Positions 35,559-46,410 of a DNA stretch of 64,000 nucleotides are shown piece by piece. Below the pieces are notes generated by a model. The model saw only the letters and a list, made by a program, of their open reading frames with translations. It had not been told where the DNA came from and searched no databases. How positions within the stretch are numbered: position 1 is the first letter of the stretch; each line of letters begins with the position of its first letter. The stretch covers positions 189,335,794 to 189,399,793 of the forward strand of contig CP136064.1 in the NCBI GenBank assembly GCA_032622095.1, given 5' to 3'. Made by a program: the position numbers and the translations under genes. The DNA is from Siphonodentalium dalli (lineage: Eukaryota; Mollusca; Scaphopoda; Gadilida; Siphonodentaliidae).

Positions 35559-35878
35559 TTACCCGCACGTCAAAAACTTATCCACGCTAACAAATGGCTC
35601 ATTTTACGGATCTAAACCACTGTTACCCGCATACCTAAACATGTATACACCTACTCAACAGACCACGCGCAAACCCAACCATCCAAATACCTGCACAAAC
35701 GATGTTACCCGCACTCCCACTTCCATGAATTCATGCTTTCCCACAACAAACCCAAGATACCCGCACTTGTTATCCGCAATTTCGGAAATGCATAATCACC
35801 ACCACCATGTTGATTACCCGCAATTAAAATGCTCCCCCACCACACAGGATAAACACCAATAGGAACCACTTACCCGCA
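35559..35878 (+). promoter_or_regulatory. Seven TTACCCGCA-type motifs in 320 bp
   Basis: TTACCCGCA occurs at 35559, 35623, 35705, 35814 and 35870, with one-base variants ATACCCGCA (35757) and TTATCCGCA (35770). All are on the same strand. The spacings (64, 82, 52, 13, 44, 56) are neither constant nor multiples of three, so a plain tandem repeat or a peptide repeat does not explain them. They precede a CCAAT/TATA arrangement. The role is unknown. Confidence 0.5.
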
Positions 35879-35935
35879 TTTTTTATGCGCACTTCCGAGC
35901 CTCCTTCTAACAACCCCTTGACCCTTCCACACTGA

Positions 35936-35974
35936 CCAATCAAATTGGAGACACATAACAAACAGTATAAAAGG
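35936..35974 (+). promoter_or_regulatory. Possible core promoter (CCAAT plus TATA box)
   Basis: CCAAT at 35936 and its inverse ATTGG at 35944 lie 18-30 bp upstream of TATAAAAGG at 35966-35974. A start site would be expected near 36000. No gene follows. It may be the promoter of a decayed retroelement. Confidence 0.4.
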
Positions 35975-36013
35975 CGAGCATAATCCTAAAAAAATCACAC
36001 GCCAAACTCGGTC

Positions 36014-36038
36014 CTGATGAAGTTAAACATTAACGAAA
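36014..36038 (+). ncRNA. Hammerhead-like core motif
   Basis: CTGATGA (36014-36020), a hairpin GTTAA-ACA-TTAAC (36022-36034) and GAAA (36035-36038) follow the order of a hammerhead ribozyme core (CUGAUGA, stem II, GAAA). One extra A lies between CTGATGA and the stem. I could not draw convincing stems I and III. Hammerhead motifs are known in Penelope-like retroelements, so this may be a retroelement terminal region. Confidence 0.3.
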
Positions 36039-36039
36039 G

Positions 36040-37513
36040 CGCTAGACCTATACTGCAGGTTATCTGAGTGTTGAAGCTTTTCTCTGGAGTTTTATCTGAA
36101 TTTTGTTTGCCTTCCTCACCATCTTTAACACTCAGATATGGTCCCAAGTTTTTCACTCTCCGACGTCACCAGTGACACAGCTTAACCACAGTGGAATTTC
36201 ACTCTACGAACCCTCCAACCACTGGAGTTGAACAAGAAGGACTTTTTATAAATTGTATTGTGGTTTAAAGTCACATATTTCCGACCTATTTCGTTTCAAT
36301 CCCGGAAAGTTTTAATTAGCTGAATTGATTACCTGCTAACTTTCAGTGCAATTAACAGCAAGTTATCAGATATTCCTTACAGTACATGCACATCAGATGA
36401 TCAGAAATGTGTATTTAATATTTGCATACATCGTAAGTTGTTTCTATCATACTAGTATTTGCTACTTGGTCGGTAACATCAAAGAGCCTGCCGTAAATAG
36501 TTACACTGTGTTGATTCGTGTGACCCGCACGTGTTTGGTTAGTGACCCAGTGACCCAGTTAGTGTGGTATTCATAACAGACAGTTGTTTATTTAAAGTGG
36601 GTTAAACCTGGGTTTCTGTGAGTACACAAGGATGCCGATGCATTTTATATTGGATAATACTTTCTTCTGGTCAATGGCGACGGCGATTTTGGCTTTCACC
36701 TCGGTATTGTCGTTTGTGGACACTAATCCCCAGGGCTGATGACGGAATACGGACTGTCATTTTCCCGCCAAAATACATGCTTTTCACTGCTTAATTTTGT
36801 TGCGAACAGAGTTGTCTTTCAGGCATGGTTTGCACCCAATTCCACGAAGGATTTTAAGGGAGTACTGGTATAATACATTCTAATTTTTTAAATACACAGC
36901 CCACTAAAGACTGGGGATTTCTGAAGTGACTCGTCGGGGTAAAGTTTTATTTACGCCACGCTATTCACTGAGTAACATGGCCGACCGGGTTGTCTTATTT
37001 ATATCTAGAATGCACACACCGGCCTAAAGATGCGTCAGTTGTGTATGCGATGGGTGTTTAGTTATGCTGTTGGATTGGGAAATAATAGATATTGACATGT
37101 TACTATGGACTTCTGGAAAGTTAAAAAAAATTGAGAACGCAAGAAAATCTCAGCCAAACCGGGTACCGGAAACAGAGACAGTTTTTGTTTTGGCCTCAGA
37201 ACGAGCAGTCGAGGAAGCGCAGTTGCTACTCGCTAAATTTAATTACGAAAATAAATAAAGACACCTGGGTTTGCTAGTTTAAAAACATGCACAATTTTAC
37301 AAACAAGCTCATAACACAAATGCTTTCGGTCAAGATGACAGGCGCAAATAGATTTGTACCGGACATTTAGGTGTTTTGCGTCGGTCAATGACCATGTCCG
37401 TCCCGTTGTTTGCAGGATTGCATCTGTCAGGACATCACCAGTCTCGATATTATACATGTATATGAATGGAAAATGGATCTAGAACTGGGAAAAGTCAGTG
37501 AGAGCATTTTATA
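36040..37513. other. Intron sequence; one coding-like short frame
   Basis: Possible relic sequence with GTTATCTGAGTGTTGAAG (36058) and an inverse AACACTCAGAT (36127). A 64-codon frame at 37064-37258 looks protein-like in composition but has no recognised homologue and no splice partners. Confidence 0.35.
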
Positions 37514-37914
37514 CAAGCCTGAATTTAGTGTGTCTGACATTTGCAGAATGAGGTCCCCAGAGGGTGACTTTAGTGACGCTTTCCCACAGTGGGCTAGCAT
37601 CACCAATTTCACCCACTGGTGACCTCTTTCTGCTTAGGCCTCAACTGCTATGGGAGACATAGGATCAGATTTAAGTTCCCCAGTTGAAGTTGGTGATGTT
37701 CACCCATTAGTCACCTCGATTATACATTTTATCTTCTGCAAATAAGGGGATATAGAAACTGAACAGAAGGGAAAAAATAACCGAAAACAATGTTAATTTG
37801 ACAATATAGATACTTCCCAGAAGATGAGGCCTAAGCAGAATGAGGTCCCCAGAGGGTGAATTTGGTTATGCTAGCCCACCATGCACCAATATCAGACACA
37901 CTAAATTCAGACTT
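37514..37914. mobile_element. hAT-like multi-hairpin MITE
   Basis: CAAGCCTGAATTTAGTGTGT to CACACTAAATTCAGACTT. It has both hairpin blocks and the central GGTCACCTCGATTATGCA-like segment. Flanking octamers ATTTTATA and CTTTTCTA agree at 6 of 8 positions. Confidence 0.8.
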
Positions 37915-38319
37915 TCTTTTCTAGCTTGGTTGACAAGCACTGCTTAACATGGTGCTGAAGTCATCAATTTTTCTACCCTAACAAAATATGAGTTTCTCAC
38001 ATCTGGAATATAAAACAATACTCTCATGTCTCGAATAAACTGTGCATGCATGTTTAGTAAATTTTGGAAAATGTTCCACCCTGTACAAAGCTTATTTCAG
38101 TCTGCACATTTTTATTATTTCGTGTATTGTAATTTTGGAAGACAGGCCGATTTTGTTTTTCCCCGCAACAAATCTTGATCGATCGAGTGTTGTTAATAAA
38201 ATCCCAGCAATATACTAGTGAGTGTTAATATACTAGAAATATTGTTGGCCGGGAGTCGAATGTATGAGACAATGTCCCGTTACACTGGTAGGAACATGGA
38301 TAATATATTTGCAGATGAT

Positions 38320-38546
38320 TTCATGACTGGAGCTGCGCTGATGCAGCATTAAAGATCCTGTGCCAGTACATTCTCTAATATATATGTGAGTCTCCCATAG
38401 GGAGCCAGACATATATAACAGAAAGCCAGGCTTACAAGGACATGGTTATATGCAAGGTTCCCTATGGGAGACTCGCATATATAAGAGAATGCATTGGCAC
38501 AGGGTTTTCGCAAAATTTCAGGAAGCTCCAGTCATGGAAGGGTTAA
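38320..38546. mobile_element. piggyBac-like MITE, subfamily b
   Basis: TCATGACTGGAGCTGCGCTG to CCAGTCATGGAAGGGTTAA. It has a degraded first hairpin (TCTCCCATAGGGAGCC loop, 38390-38405) and a better second one. The left TTAA is lost; the right is at 38543. Confidence 0.75.
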
Positions 38547-38660
38547 TTGGTGGGAAATGTTCAGATAATAAGTTCAACAACGGTCATTTGTTGAACTTAT
38601 TATCTGAACATTTCTCATGGTAACTACTCCTTAGTAAGTATTTAGTAAAGAAAGAGTTAA
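38547..38660. mobile_element. piggyBac-like MITE subfamily c, inner half
   Basis: Near-perfect palindrome GGGAAATGTTCAGATAATAA ... TTATTATCTGAACATTTC, then TATTTAGTAAAGAAAGAGTTAA. It abuts the subfamily b copy directly. Confidence 0.75.
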
Positions 38661-38865
38661 CTTGTGTATCAGGGAGCTGGAAATCGCAACAAGCTTTAGA
38701 TTTTATCACAATTGTAAATAATATATATGTAATATTTATTATAATGTAAAAATATGAGCTTGTGTTAACAATGTTAACAAATTGTATCAGCTGTATACTC
38801 TGGTTCTAAAATATTTCCTATTTATTTAGAACCCTGGTTAGCAGTTAGAATTCAGTTGGAAATAT

Positions 38866-39299
38866 TCATTTGCAGAATGAGATCCAAGAGGGTGAATTTA
38901 GTGATGCTATCCCACATGGCAGGCTACCATCACCAAATTCACCCTCTGGGGACCTCATTCTGCATGGCCTCCCTCATCTGCTATGGGAGACATAGACTCA
39001 GATTGAAGTTCCCAAATGGTGAATATTGTGATGTACACCCATTGAGAACCTTGATTATGCAATGTGTCGTCAGCCAATTTTGGGATATAGAGAAAATAAA
39101 AAATAAAATAGAATCGATGTGACAAAGTTTCTATAGAAACTTGATAATAAAGAAACTTTCAGAGAAGATGAGGCCTAAGCAGAATGAGGTCCCCAGAGGG
39201 TGAATTTAGTGATGCTAGCCCGATATAAGGATAGCATCATTAAATTCACACTCTGGGGACCTCATTCTGCAAATGACAGGCACACTAAACTGAGGCTTG
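38866..39299. mobile_element. hAT-like multi-hairpin MITE
   Basis: Two hairpins (from 38872 and 39177) with loops GGCAGGCTACC and GATATAAGGAT. The right end GCACACTAAACTGAGGCTTG is present; the left CAAGCC end is lost. Confidence 0.82.
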
Positions 39300-39312
39300 G
39301 TCACAACATCAG

Positions 39313-39494
39313 TTTTATGAGCAGAGATAAGCCGGGCAGAGGGGTAAATTAACTAGGATGACAAAGTTGCCCAGATACACAAATCAGGTTATCTTCCCTT
39401 TGCGTGAATAAGAAATCTGCATTGATTGCGATTCAAACCAGCTTCCATTGTTGGACAGCTCATGCACCAAGCACCTTACCAACTGGGCCACTGC
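39313..39494 (-). mobile_element. tRNA-derived SINE (head on minus strand)
   Basis: On the minus strand GGCAGTGGCCCAGTTGGTAA opens a tRNA-like head. TGGCCCAGTTGG fits RNA polymerase III box A exactly, and GGTTTGAATCG (39429-39439) fits box B at 9 of 11. The body continues with GTATCTGGGCAACTTTG, shared with copies at 52280-52437 and 58466-58805. It is not an intact tRNA: the acceptor stem and anticodon arm do not fold. Confidence 0.65.
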
Positions 39495-39607
39495 CATTTG
39501 AATACAAGGAAAACCTTTGTATTTGAATACTATCGTAACATTGTGTTAATATATATAATTTTCAATTGCGGGATGGCTTTCACATTCGGCACCAAGAGTA
39601 TTTATCC

Positions 39608-40006
39608 TTAACCCTTTACCCAACAAACCGGCCAAAACCGGCCAAATAGAGCTTCAACAGCCTAAAATATCTTCGGTCTGTCTCAATAAAACCATACAAA
39701 TATGGATATCATTGGAACCGGCTCATTGACCACATTGTGATAGTTACAGTTAGCCCTGTGCCAATGCATTCTCTTATATATGCGAGTCGACCATAGGTCG
39801 CCTCGCATATATAAGAGAATGCATTGGCCTAAACAAAATCTTTTTTTAACACTTTTTACCATTTTTTCTTACATTCTTTAACAATTTTATAATTTTTAAT
39901 GTGTTAAGCCAATGCATTCTCTTATATATGCGAGGCGACCTATGGTCGACTCGCATATATAAGAGAATGCATTGGCACAGGGCCCTTCTGTTGGGTAAAG
40001 GGTTAA
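39608..40006. mobile_element. piggyBac-like MITE, subfamily a (399 bp)
   Basis: TTAACCCTTTACCCAACAAA to TGTTGGGTAAAGGGTTAA, TTAA at both edges. Two 69-bp hairpins lie at 39760-39828 and 39908-39976. Each has arms GCCAATGCATTCTCTTATAT-ATGCGAG, and the second hairpin is the inverse of the first. The left segment also has AACCGGCCAAAACCGGCC. No coding capacity. Confidence 0.93.
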
Positions 40007-41189
40007 GTCATGAACTTCTGGTATAATCTGAGATGCTGAGACCTCACGAGATAGCTATGGAAGGGGAATAATTCTATAATGCTAATGGAAAATGGATCTG
40101 TTAACAATGCCAAAACATCAATAGCTCAGCTATCATTAGCATAGTCAGCGTGAATGGAGGAAGATTACCAGCAAATCTCCCACGAACAAATGCATAAACG
40201 ACAGTAAACGTTCAGCACGCACACAATTACACTCTCTGATGAGCAAATATCATTTGAGACTGTATATGGTAACAAATAAATGAGATTCTATATTTCTAAT
40301 GGAATTGTGAACATCTGAATGGCACATACAATATTGGGCCAGTTTAGAAATAATTGATTCTTTGTTAGTCAAAATTGGGATGACATTTAAGAGGTGATTA
40401 CCATTTACGTGTGAGATTACATAGAAGGTATCACGAGCCTAATGGTTTGAACATAAAGTGCCAAAACCGCTGTTAAATGTTAAGTTTGTGCTTGATAGAA
40501 TATCATGAAACACTATGAAAGTGCAAATCCAGAAGATTTGTAGTTATTTCCAATCCTAAACATATGATTTGTGCAGAATTATTAAGCTTGTATTCTTTCT
40601 ATTAGGAGAGTTGCCAGTTAATTGCCCCCACGTCTAACACCAACCAATGTTCCAAAGATGAAACTGACCACTTTAGTAATCATAAACAGTTTATTAAAAG
40701 CATTAGAAAGAATAGTCAAAATCTGCTCATAAATGTCTGTAATTATGTAATGACTTTTTGACAAATAGGCACTTGACAAAGGAATAGTAGATTCAAAATA
40801 TAATATTTTTGCAAAAAACAAAGATTTCCTGTGGTCAAAACCCATGATTGATTAAAGAATGGAGGTTTTCACACATATTCATTTAATAGTGGTAAGAGCT
40901 TATGGTTTCCATCTGTAAATAAAGTTTAATTAGTTTTACAACACCTGCTGCTATGTTATAATACACCCAAGAACATACATTCTTTTTGTGTTTAATTGTG
41001 AAAAAAAGTGTCACGGAAAATAAAAAACAATGTTATAACCATGGATGCATTTCCAAAATAATTTCGCAAATCAAAATTTGAGTACATTATTATTTGACAA
41101 CAAGGTTGTTTGTATAAAGGCAATTTAACACTGAAACTATGCAAAGATATTAAAATTAGGATGAACAAAGAATTTTCAATGCAGCAATC
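40007..41189. other. Intron sequence without recognised feature
   Basis: AT-rich; no exon, array or inverted repeat that I can support. Confidence 0.5.
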
Positions 41190-41197
41190 GACTGGCT

Positions 41198-42095
41198 CAA
41201 GCCTGGATATAAGAGGTCGGACACGGTCATTGACCGAGCCAAATACACCGATGACCGGCGCCGCCTTATTATCGTCCGTCAGTTTGTCCGGCGCCCATTA
41301 TCTTCACAAAAAATATATAATTAAGGGGAAAACAACAAGTAGATGTATTATCCGCGGCAAAGACATTCAATTACCACTACTGTGCACTAAATATCAAATC
41401 CCCCCATCAATACAACGCGTTTTACCGAAAACATGTTAATGATCCGTCTTCACGTCCGCACTATTTACGACTTTCTATTTTTAGAACGTGAAAAACCCAG
41501 AAGAAAATGGCTGCCACTGGGGGGAAACTCCAACCAAGAAATACACTTCGTCGTGTTTTTCTCGTTTGACGTAAGATACATGGAGATGTCACAAGTTAAA
41601 TCAGCACAAGTGTAATATATTCCACAAGTTAAGGGTGTTAGTTGGAGATTTAGCGGAAGAAATTCCGAAAAAATTCATACCGGGTAGTTTTTAAATCGCC
41701 GCGTTTTGAAACATGTGTTCGTGTTTACTTGGGGGAAGCACGGCGTAGGATTTTTTCTGCGGACTAATAATGTAATAGTATTTTTGAAACTGGAAAAGAA
41801 TTCAGCAGAGACATACTGTAAATGACAGCCTTGTCTGACTTTGCACCCCTGTCACATTATTACATGAGTCACATGATAATATGAGCTTCAGCTAAAAGTG
41901 ATGTAAAACACCATAATTCATAACATGGTACATCAATGAATCTAATTTGTGCATTGGAATGGGCTAAAAAACAACTAATTGCTGCTATTTATTGATACCA
42001 GGTAAATGACAGACACACTTTTCAAATGTCAGACGCCGAATCTTTGGTGCCTGTCATTGTGTCAGACACTCAAAAAAAAATTATATCCAGGCTTG
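41198..42095. mobile_element. 898-bp hAT-like element with perfect 8-bp duplication
   Basis: CAAGCCTGGATATA at the left is inverted at the right (TATATCCAGGCTTG). It is flanked by GACTGGCT at 41190-41197 and 42096-42103. The subterminal right sequence (GTGCCTGTCATTGTGTCAG) matches the ends of the multi-hairpin MITEs. The interior is CpG-richer than the intron (CGGCGCCGCC at 41259). Frames of 109 codons (41110-41439, crossing the left edge) and 60 codons (41433-41615) match nothing I know. No transposase was recognised. Confidence 0.85.
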
Positions 42096-42499
42096 GACTG
42101 GCTCAGTCGCTGATTGGGTGAAAATATCTGCTAATAATTATGATTGCCAGCTGTGGAAAGATCCATTCTCCATTCAATACTTATATTTACATACTTAAAT
42201 TACAATTTTAAATTTTAAATCTATCATGACCATAATTATGTGCTAGAAGGCACGACATTGTTGAACCTTGTTTGCTTTATGTTCGAGACTTAGCTTTTGA
42301 AATTTTATATGTTTGTAGATTGGAAAAATAACGGTGAAGGTTGGTCAATTCCTATCATTTTACTGAAGAAATGGCTGAAGTCAATTGACGGATTTGGAAA
42401 TAAAGCAAATTAAATGCATGGCTTCCCCATACCTATTGATAGATTTAAACCAAATTTGGGGTGGTGACACCGGGTACCCTGGCCTATAACACTATCGTT

Positions 42500-42726
42500 C
42501 TCCAATATATTTCCAGTCCTTCCCGTCCAAATCCAAACCCTCTCCACTTATAATATAAGCAGACAACAGACAGACTAAAAGATAATAAGTGCAGAAGGAT
42601 TCATTCATTGGTGGGAAATGTTCAGATAATAAGTTCAACAAACCAACAAGCTATGGTCGTTTGTTGAACTTATTATCTGAACATTTCCTGAGGGACATCT
42701 ACGCGTTAATGAGTATTTAATTAGTA
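42500..42726. mobile_element. piggyBac-like MITE, subfamily c, truncated
   Basis: Contains ATAAGCAGACAACAGACAGA, AGAAGGATTCATTCATTGG and the palindrome GAAATGTTCAGATAATAAGT ... ACTTATTATCTGAACATTTC. The right end is replaced by the F5 element at 42727. Confidence 0.75.
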
Positions 42727-43102
42727 TTAAAGACATATTATGTACTTGTTCGGGTGCGTGAAACTGATCAGTTGGTATCCAGGCACTATGCCAACTGGAA
42801 GAATGTAATATTCTACTAACATCGCCGAAAATCTGAAGCAAATCGACTGTACCACTCCATAGAAAACATAGTCTGAACTACACTAAAATGTAAATATTTA
42901 CTACTCGATTCGGGACGCATCTATCGGCGATAAACTAACGAAAAAGATTTCGCCATCGAGAGTCACTGCATTTAATTAATAGATAAGAATGATGTTGTGT
43001 GTTGTGAATTTGGATATAATACTTGTAAAAATTACTACTTTGAAAAAGATTATTCTCCATTTATATTTGATCACCCTACCAGAGTGTTTCACATCACTTT
43101 AA
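42727..43102 (+). mobile_element. F5 element, full-length 376 bp
   Basis: TTAAAGACATATTATGTACT to GTGTTTCACATCACTTTAA. The best-preserved copy of this family, with TTAA at both edges and only a 6-bp terminal inverted match (TTAAAG / CTTTAA). Non-coding. Confidence 0.8.
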
Positions 43103-43614
43103 ATGAGGTTAATCCCCTTTCCAATCATTTCATTTATTTATATTATTATAGCGCTTTTTGTTCGAATTTTTATGTAAAATATCTGTTAATTGGAAATAAA
43201 TATGTTTTAATACACCAATTTACATCTGACATCCATGACACTAACAATAGTTCTGCCATGAATTCCACTTGTGGGAGATGTGAATAAAATTTATACTCTA
43301 TTAAATACATATTTAGTGTGAATAGATTTAAACAAATATCGGTGTAGTGCAAAACATGTTCCAACTATATTTAAAGTTGAATATTTGTTAAAATTCACAT
43401 TCTGATTAGTCGAAAACTACTAACACTAGTTTTCTATTGACCAGCTCATTGTTCACTGATCAGTACAATGAAAGTGTCAATGACACTCTAGATCAACTTG
43501 GAAAGAGAATATTTTCATGTGTTACAGTCATTGAGCGATTAGGAATGCGGACAGTTGAAATGTCTATGTATTACTAGATTATCAACATGAAGAGATATCT
43601 ATTATATATTTTGG
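43103..43614. other. Intron sequence without recognised feature
   Basis: AT-rich; short frames only. GAAAGTGTCAATGACACT (43470) also occurs near 8341, a short shared block. Confidence 0.45.
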
Positions 43615-44190
43615 AAGATCTGTCTGTCTGTCTGTGTGTCTGTCTGTGTGTTCGCGATGAACTCGAAAACGGCCGAGCCGATTTAGATGAAACTTGGTAT
43701 GTTGGGGTATTTTCGGCCTATTAATTTGTCCGTGCGACGTGACCTTGACCTTGAAATTGGTTAATTTCAAGGTCAAACGACCGAATATCACGGGATTTCG
43801 ATGAAACTTGGTATGTGGGAGTACTTTCGTATGGGGAGTCTCAAGCATATTCATTTGCCTGTGCGATGTGACCTTGACCTTGAAATCGGGTCAATTCAAG
43901 GTCAAATCGCCAATTTTGATGGGATTTCGACGAAATTTGATATGTGGGGTTACTTTTGTCCACTGAGTGTTTTGGACGGGTCGAGTCGTGACCCCGACCT
44001 GACCTTGACCTTCAAAATGATCAATTCAAGGTCAAATCGGGTAAAACCGGATGGATTTCGACGGGCACGTTTGTTGGGTACTTTTGTCCGGGCAGTGTTT
44101 TGGACTGGTCAAATCGTTACCCCCACTTGACCTTGACCTTCAAAATGGACAATTCAAGGTCAAAGCCCGGACGAAGTCGGGTCACCTTCT
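43615..44190 (-). repeat. ~125-bp tandem units rich in nuclear-receptor half sites
   Basis: A TCTGTCTGTCTGTCTGTG microsatellite (43619-43652) is followed by four units starting near 43677, 43797, 43921 and 44051. Each unit carries TGACCTTGACCTT and, 15-25 bp on, TCAAGGTCA in inverse orientation. TCAAGGTCA is the extended half site bound by ERR and NR5A receptors. The microsatellite lies at the left, so the layout is that of a pearl-like element in reverse. Confidence 0.8.
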
Positions 44191-44209
44191 AGTATATATA
44201 TAAAGTAAA

Positions 44210-45499
44210 ATCCAAGATGGTTGCGGACGGCTATATTTTCCAATGAAATTCAAAAACATTTGATAGCTTCCATCTAGAAGATCAATATCAAGATTAATAA
44301 GAAGTTTGGTGATGATCGGATGAGGGAAGTGGACTGTAGGGTGTGCCAAAGTATTTAGTCATGCAAAGAGTAAAATCCAAGATGGCTGCCAGCAGATGTT
44401 TTATGGCCGAATAATTCCCATCTACATGTCAATTTTCATGATGATCAGACGAACACTCTGGCCTGTAGCCCGTGCTAATGGATGGAATTTTGAAATCAAA
44501 GATGGCTGCTGGCATTCATGTTTTTTTGCCGAATGACCCCAAAATGACTCGTTCATATATACATATGTTAACATCCATGACAAATTTCATGATGATCCTA
44601 CCAAAGTTACGACCTGTAGCCTGTATCAAAGGATTTAGTCATACAAAGAATTAAATCCAAGATGGCTACCGGTGTTGTTTGGCCAAATGACCCCAAAATG
44701 ACTCGTTCCCATCAACATGTCAATATTAACTTCCACAACAAATTTCATGATGATCAAACGAACACTCCGGCCTGTAGCCCGTGCTAATGGATTGAATTTT
44801 GAAATCCAAGATGGCCGCTGGCAGCCACGTTTTTTTGCCAACAACCCCAAAATGACTCGTTCCCATCTACAAGTCAATGTCAACAGCCATGACAAATTTC
44901 ATAATGATCCGCCCAAAGGTACGGTATGCAGCGCATGCCAAAGGATTTAGTCATGCAAAGAGTTAAATCAAAGATGGCTGCTGGCGGCCATGTTTTTTGG
45001 GCGAATGACCCCAAAATGACTCGTTCCCATCTACATGTCATTGTTAACATCCATGACAAATTTCATGATATTCCGACCAAAGGTACGACCTGTAGCCCGT
45101 GCCAAAGGATTTTGTCATGCAAAGATTAAATTCCAAGATGGCTGCTGGCAGCCATGTATTTTGGCCGAATGACCTCAAAATGACTTGTTCCCATCTACAT
45201 GTCAATACATGTATTAACATCTATGACAAATTTCATGATGATCAGACAAACGGTACGGCCTGTAGCCCGTGCTAATGGATTGAATTTTGAAATCCAAGAA
45301 GGCCACTGGCAGCCATGTTTTTTTTGCTGAATGACCCCAAAATGACTCGTTCCCATCTACATGTCAATGTCAAAAGCCATGACAAATTTCATAATGATCC
45401 GACAAAAGGTACGACCTGTAGCCCATGCTAACGTCTCCACATGGACGACAGATACCAAGCCATGGCAATAGCTCAAACTTTACAAGTAAAGTTCAGCTA
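44210..45499 (+). repeat. Pearl-like array, second locus of the A/B unit family
   Basis: The same A and B units as 8440-9655 (GGATTTAGTCATGCAAAGAG and GGATTGAATTTTGAAATCCA), with starts near 44345, 44473, 44626, 44783, 44935, 45098 and 45270. It ends CCATGGCAATAGCTC and a hairpin AGCTCAAACTTTAC / GTAAAGTTCAGCT (45469-45498). Several units are shortened. The first unit is diverged. Confidence 0.87.
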
Positions 45500-46410
45500 A
45501 AAATGTTGAATTGAGCATATCGTGATTGACGACTTGCTGGCAGCAACATCATTGCACAGCTAGAAGTCATGAAACCGAGAGCAAATGCAAGTTGCAGTTT
45601 AAAAAGTGATTTTCATACAGTTTCTTTTAAAATTATTTGGCGATATGATAAAAATACCTATTTCAATGGGCATTCAGGGATTTGAGCATTACAACAGTTT
45701 GTGAGCGAGCCGACATTCCCCAAAACTTCAGCTAAATATAAAGACCAATATTTATAACAATATGATTTCATTAGCTGGACACTAAAAGGGCTATATTAGT
45801 CTAGGGTATCGACATGAATACACAGGATTAAGAAAATTGAGCAAACTGGTATCTGTCCCATATTGGCAGAGTTATATCCCTTTCACTTAGGCTGTTTATC
45901 AAACAGAGCCCCACACTGGTTGCATGCCAACAGTGTAGGAATGTCAAGATTCAATTAGAAAATGTTACATAAAGTAAACCGGGCCAGTGATTTATTATTC
46001 ATTTCCAATCACAAAACCAGTTGGTTATCGAGCCTACTGGGCAATAACTTTAATTGACTCTGTCAAGAAAATCTTTGAAAGCAATGAAAAAATTAGTTAC
46101 TGCAAGAAATGCTTAATGCCCTGAGGAAATGTGGGAGAGGCTTAAAAATGTCAATAATGCACTTCAAGGACTCAACAAGACTTTTAAATGGCCACATATA
46201 CTTCAAAACAGAAAGAAACATGGAACACATACAAAAGGAAAGGGAATGTCAAAATGTTTCAGTCAAAATCGCTGATAATAGATGGACAAGAATTGTTTGA
46301 TGTTTTGAATTTCTTGTTAATCAGAGATTGTTCACTTGATATTTTATTCATAATAGTGTAAGATATCAACAGGCCCTGTCAAATATGCTATGATATCAGA
46401 GGACATGAAT
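45500..46410. other. Intron sequence without recognised feature
   Basis: AT-rich, no array or exon found; a 63-codon frame at 46109 has no recognisable content. Confidence 0.5.

Noticed and set aside
35641-35862. ORF with HHHH and Thr/Pro-rich content near the TTACCCGCA motifs
   Set aside because: The repeated motif falls in different frames, so it does not encode a peptide repeat; no family match.
39429-39494. tRNA gene
   Set aside because: Boxes A and B are present, but the cloverleaf stems do not pair and the sequence recurs as part of a longer dispersed repeat, so it is a SINE head.
41110-41615. Possible nested gene or alternative DLG first exon (109- and 60-codon frames in a CpG-richer patch)
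   Set aside because: The patch lies mostly inside an element with perfect 8-bp target duplication; no consensus donor follows an open frame and no MAGUK-like residues are present.
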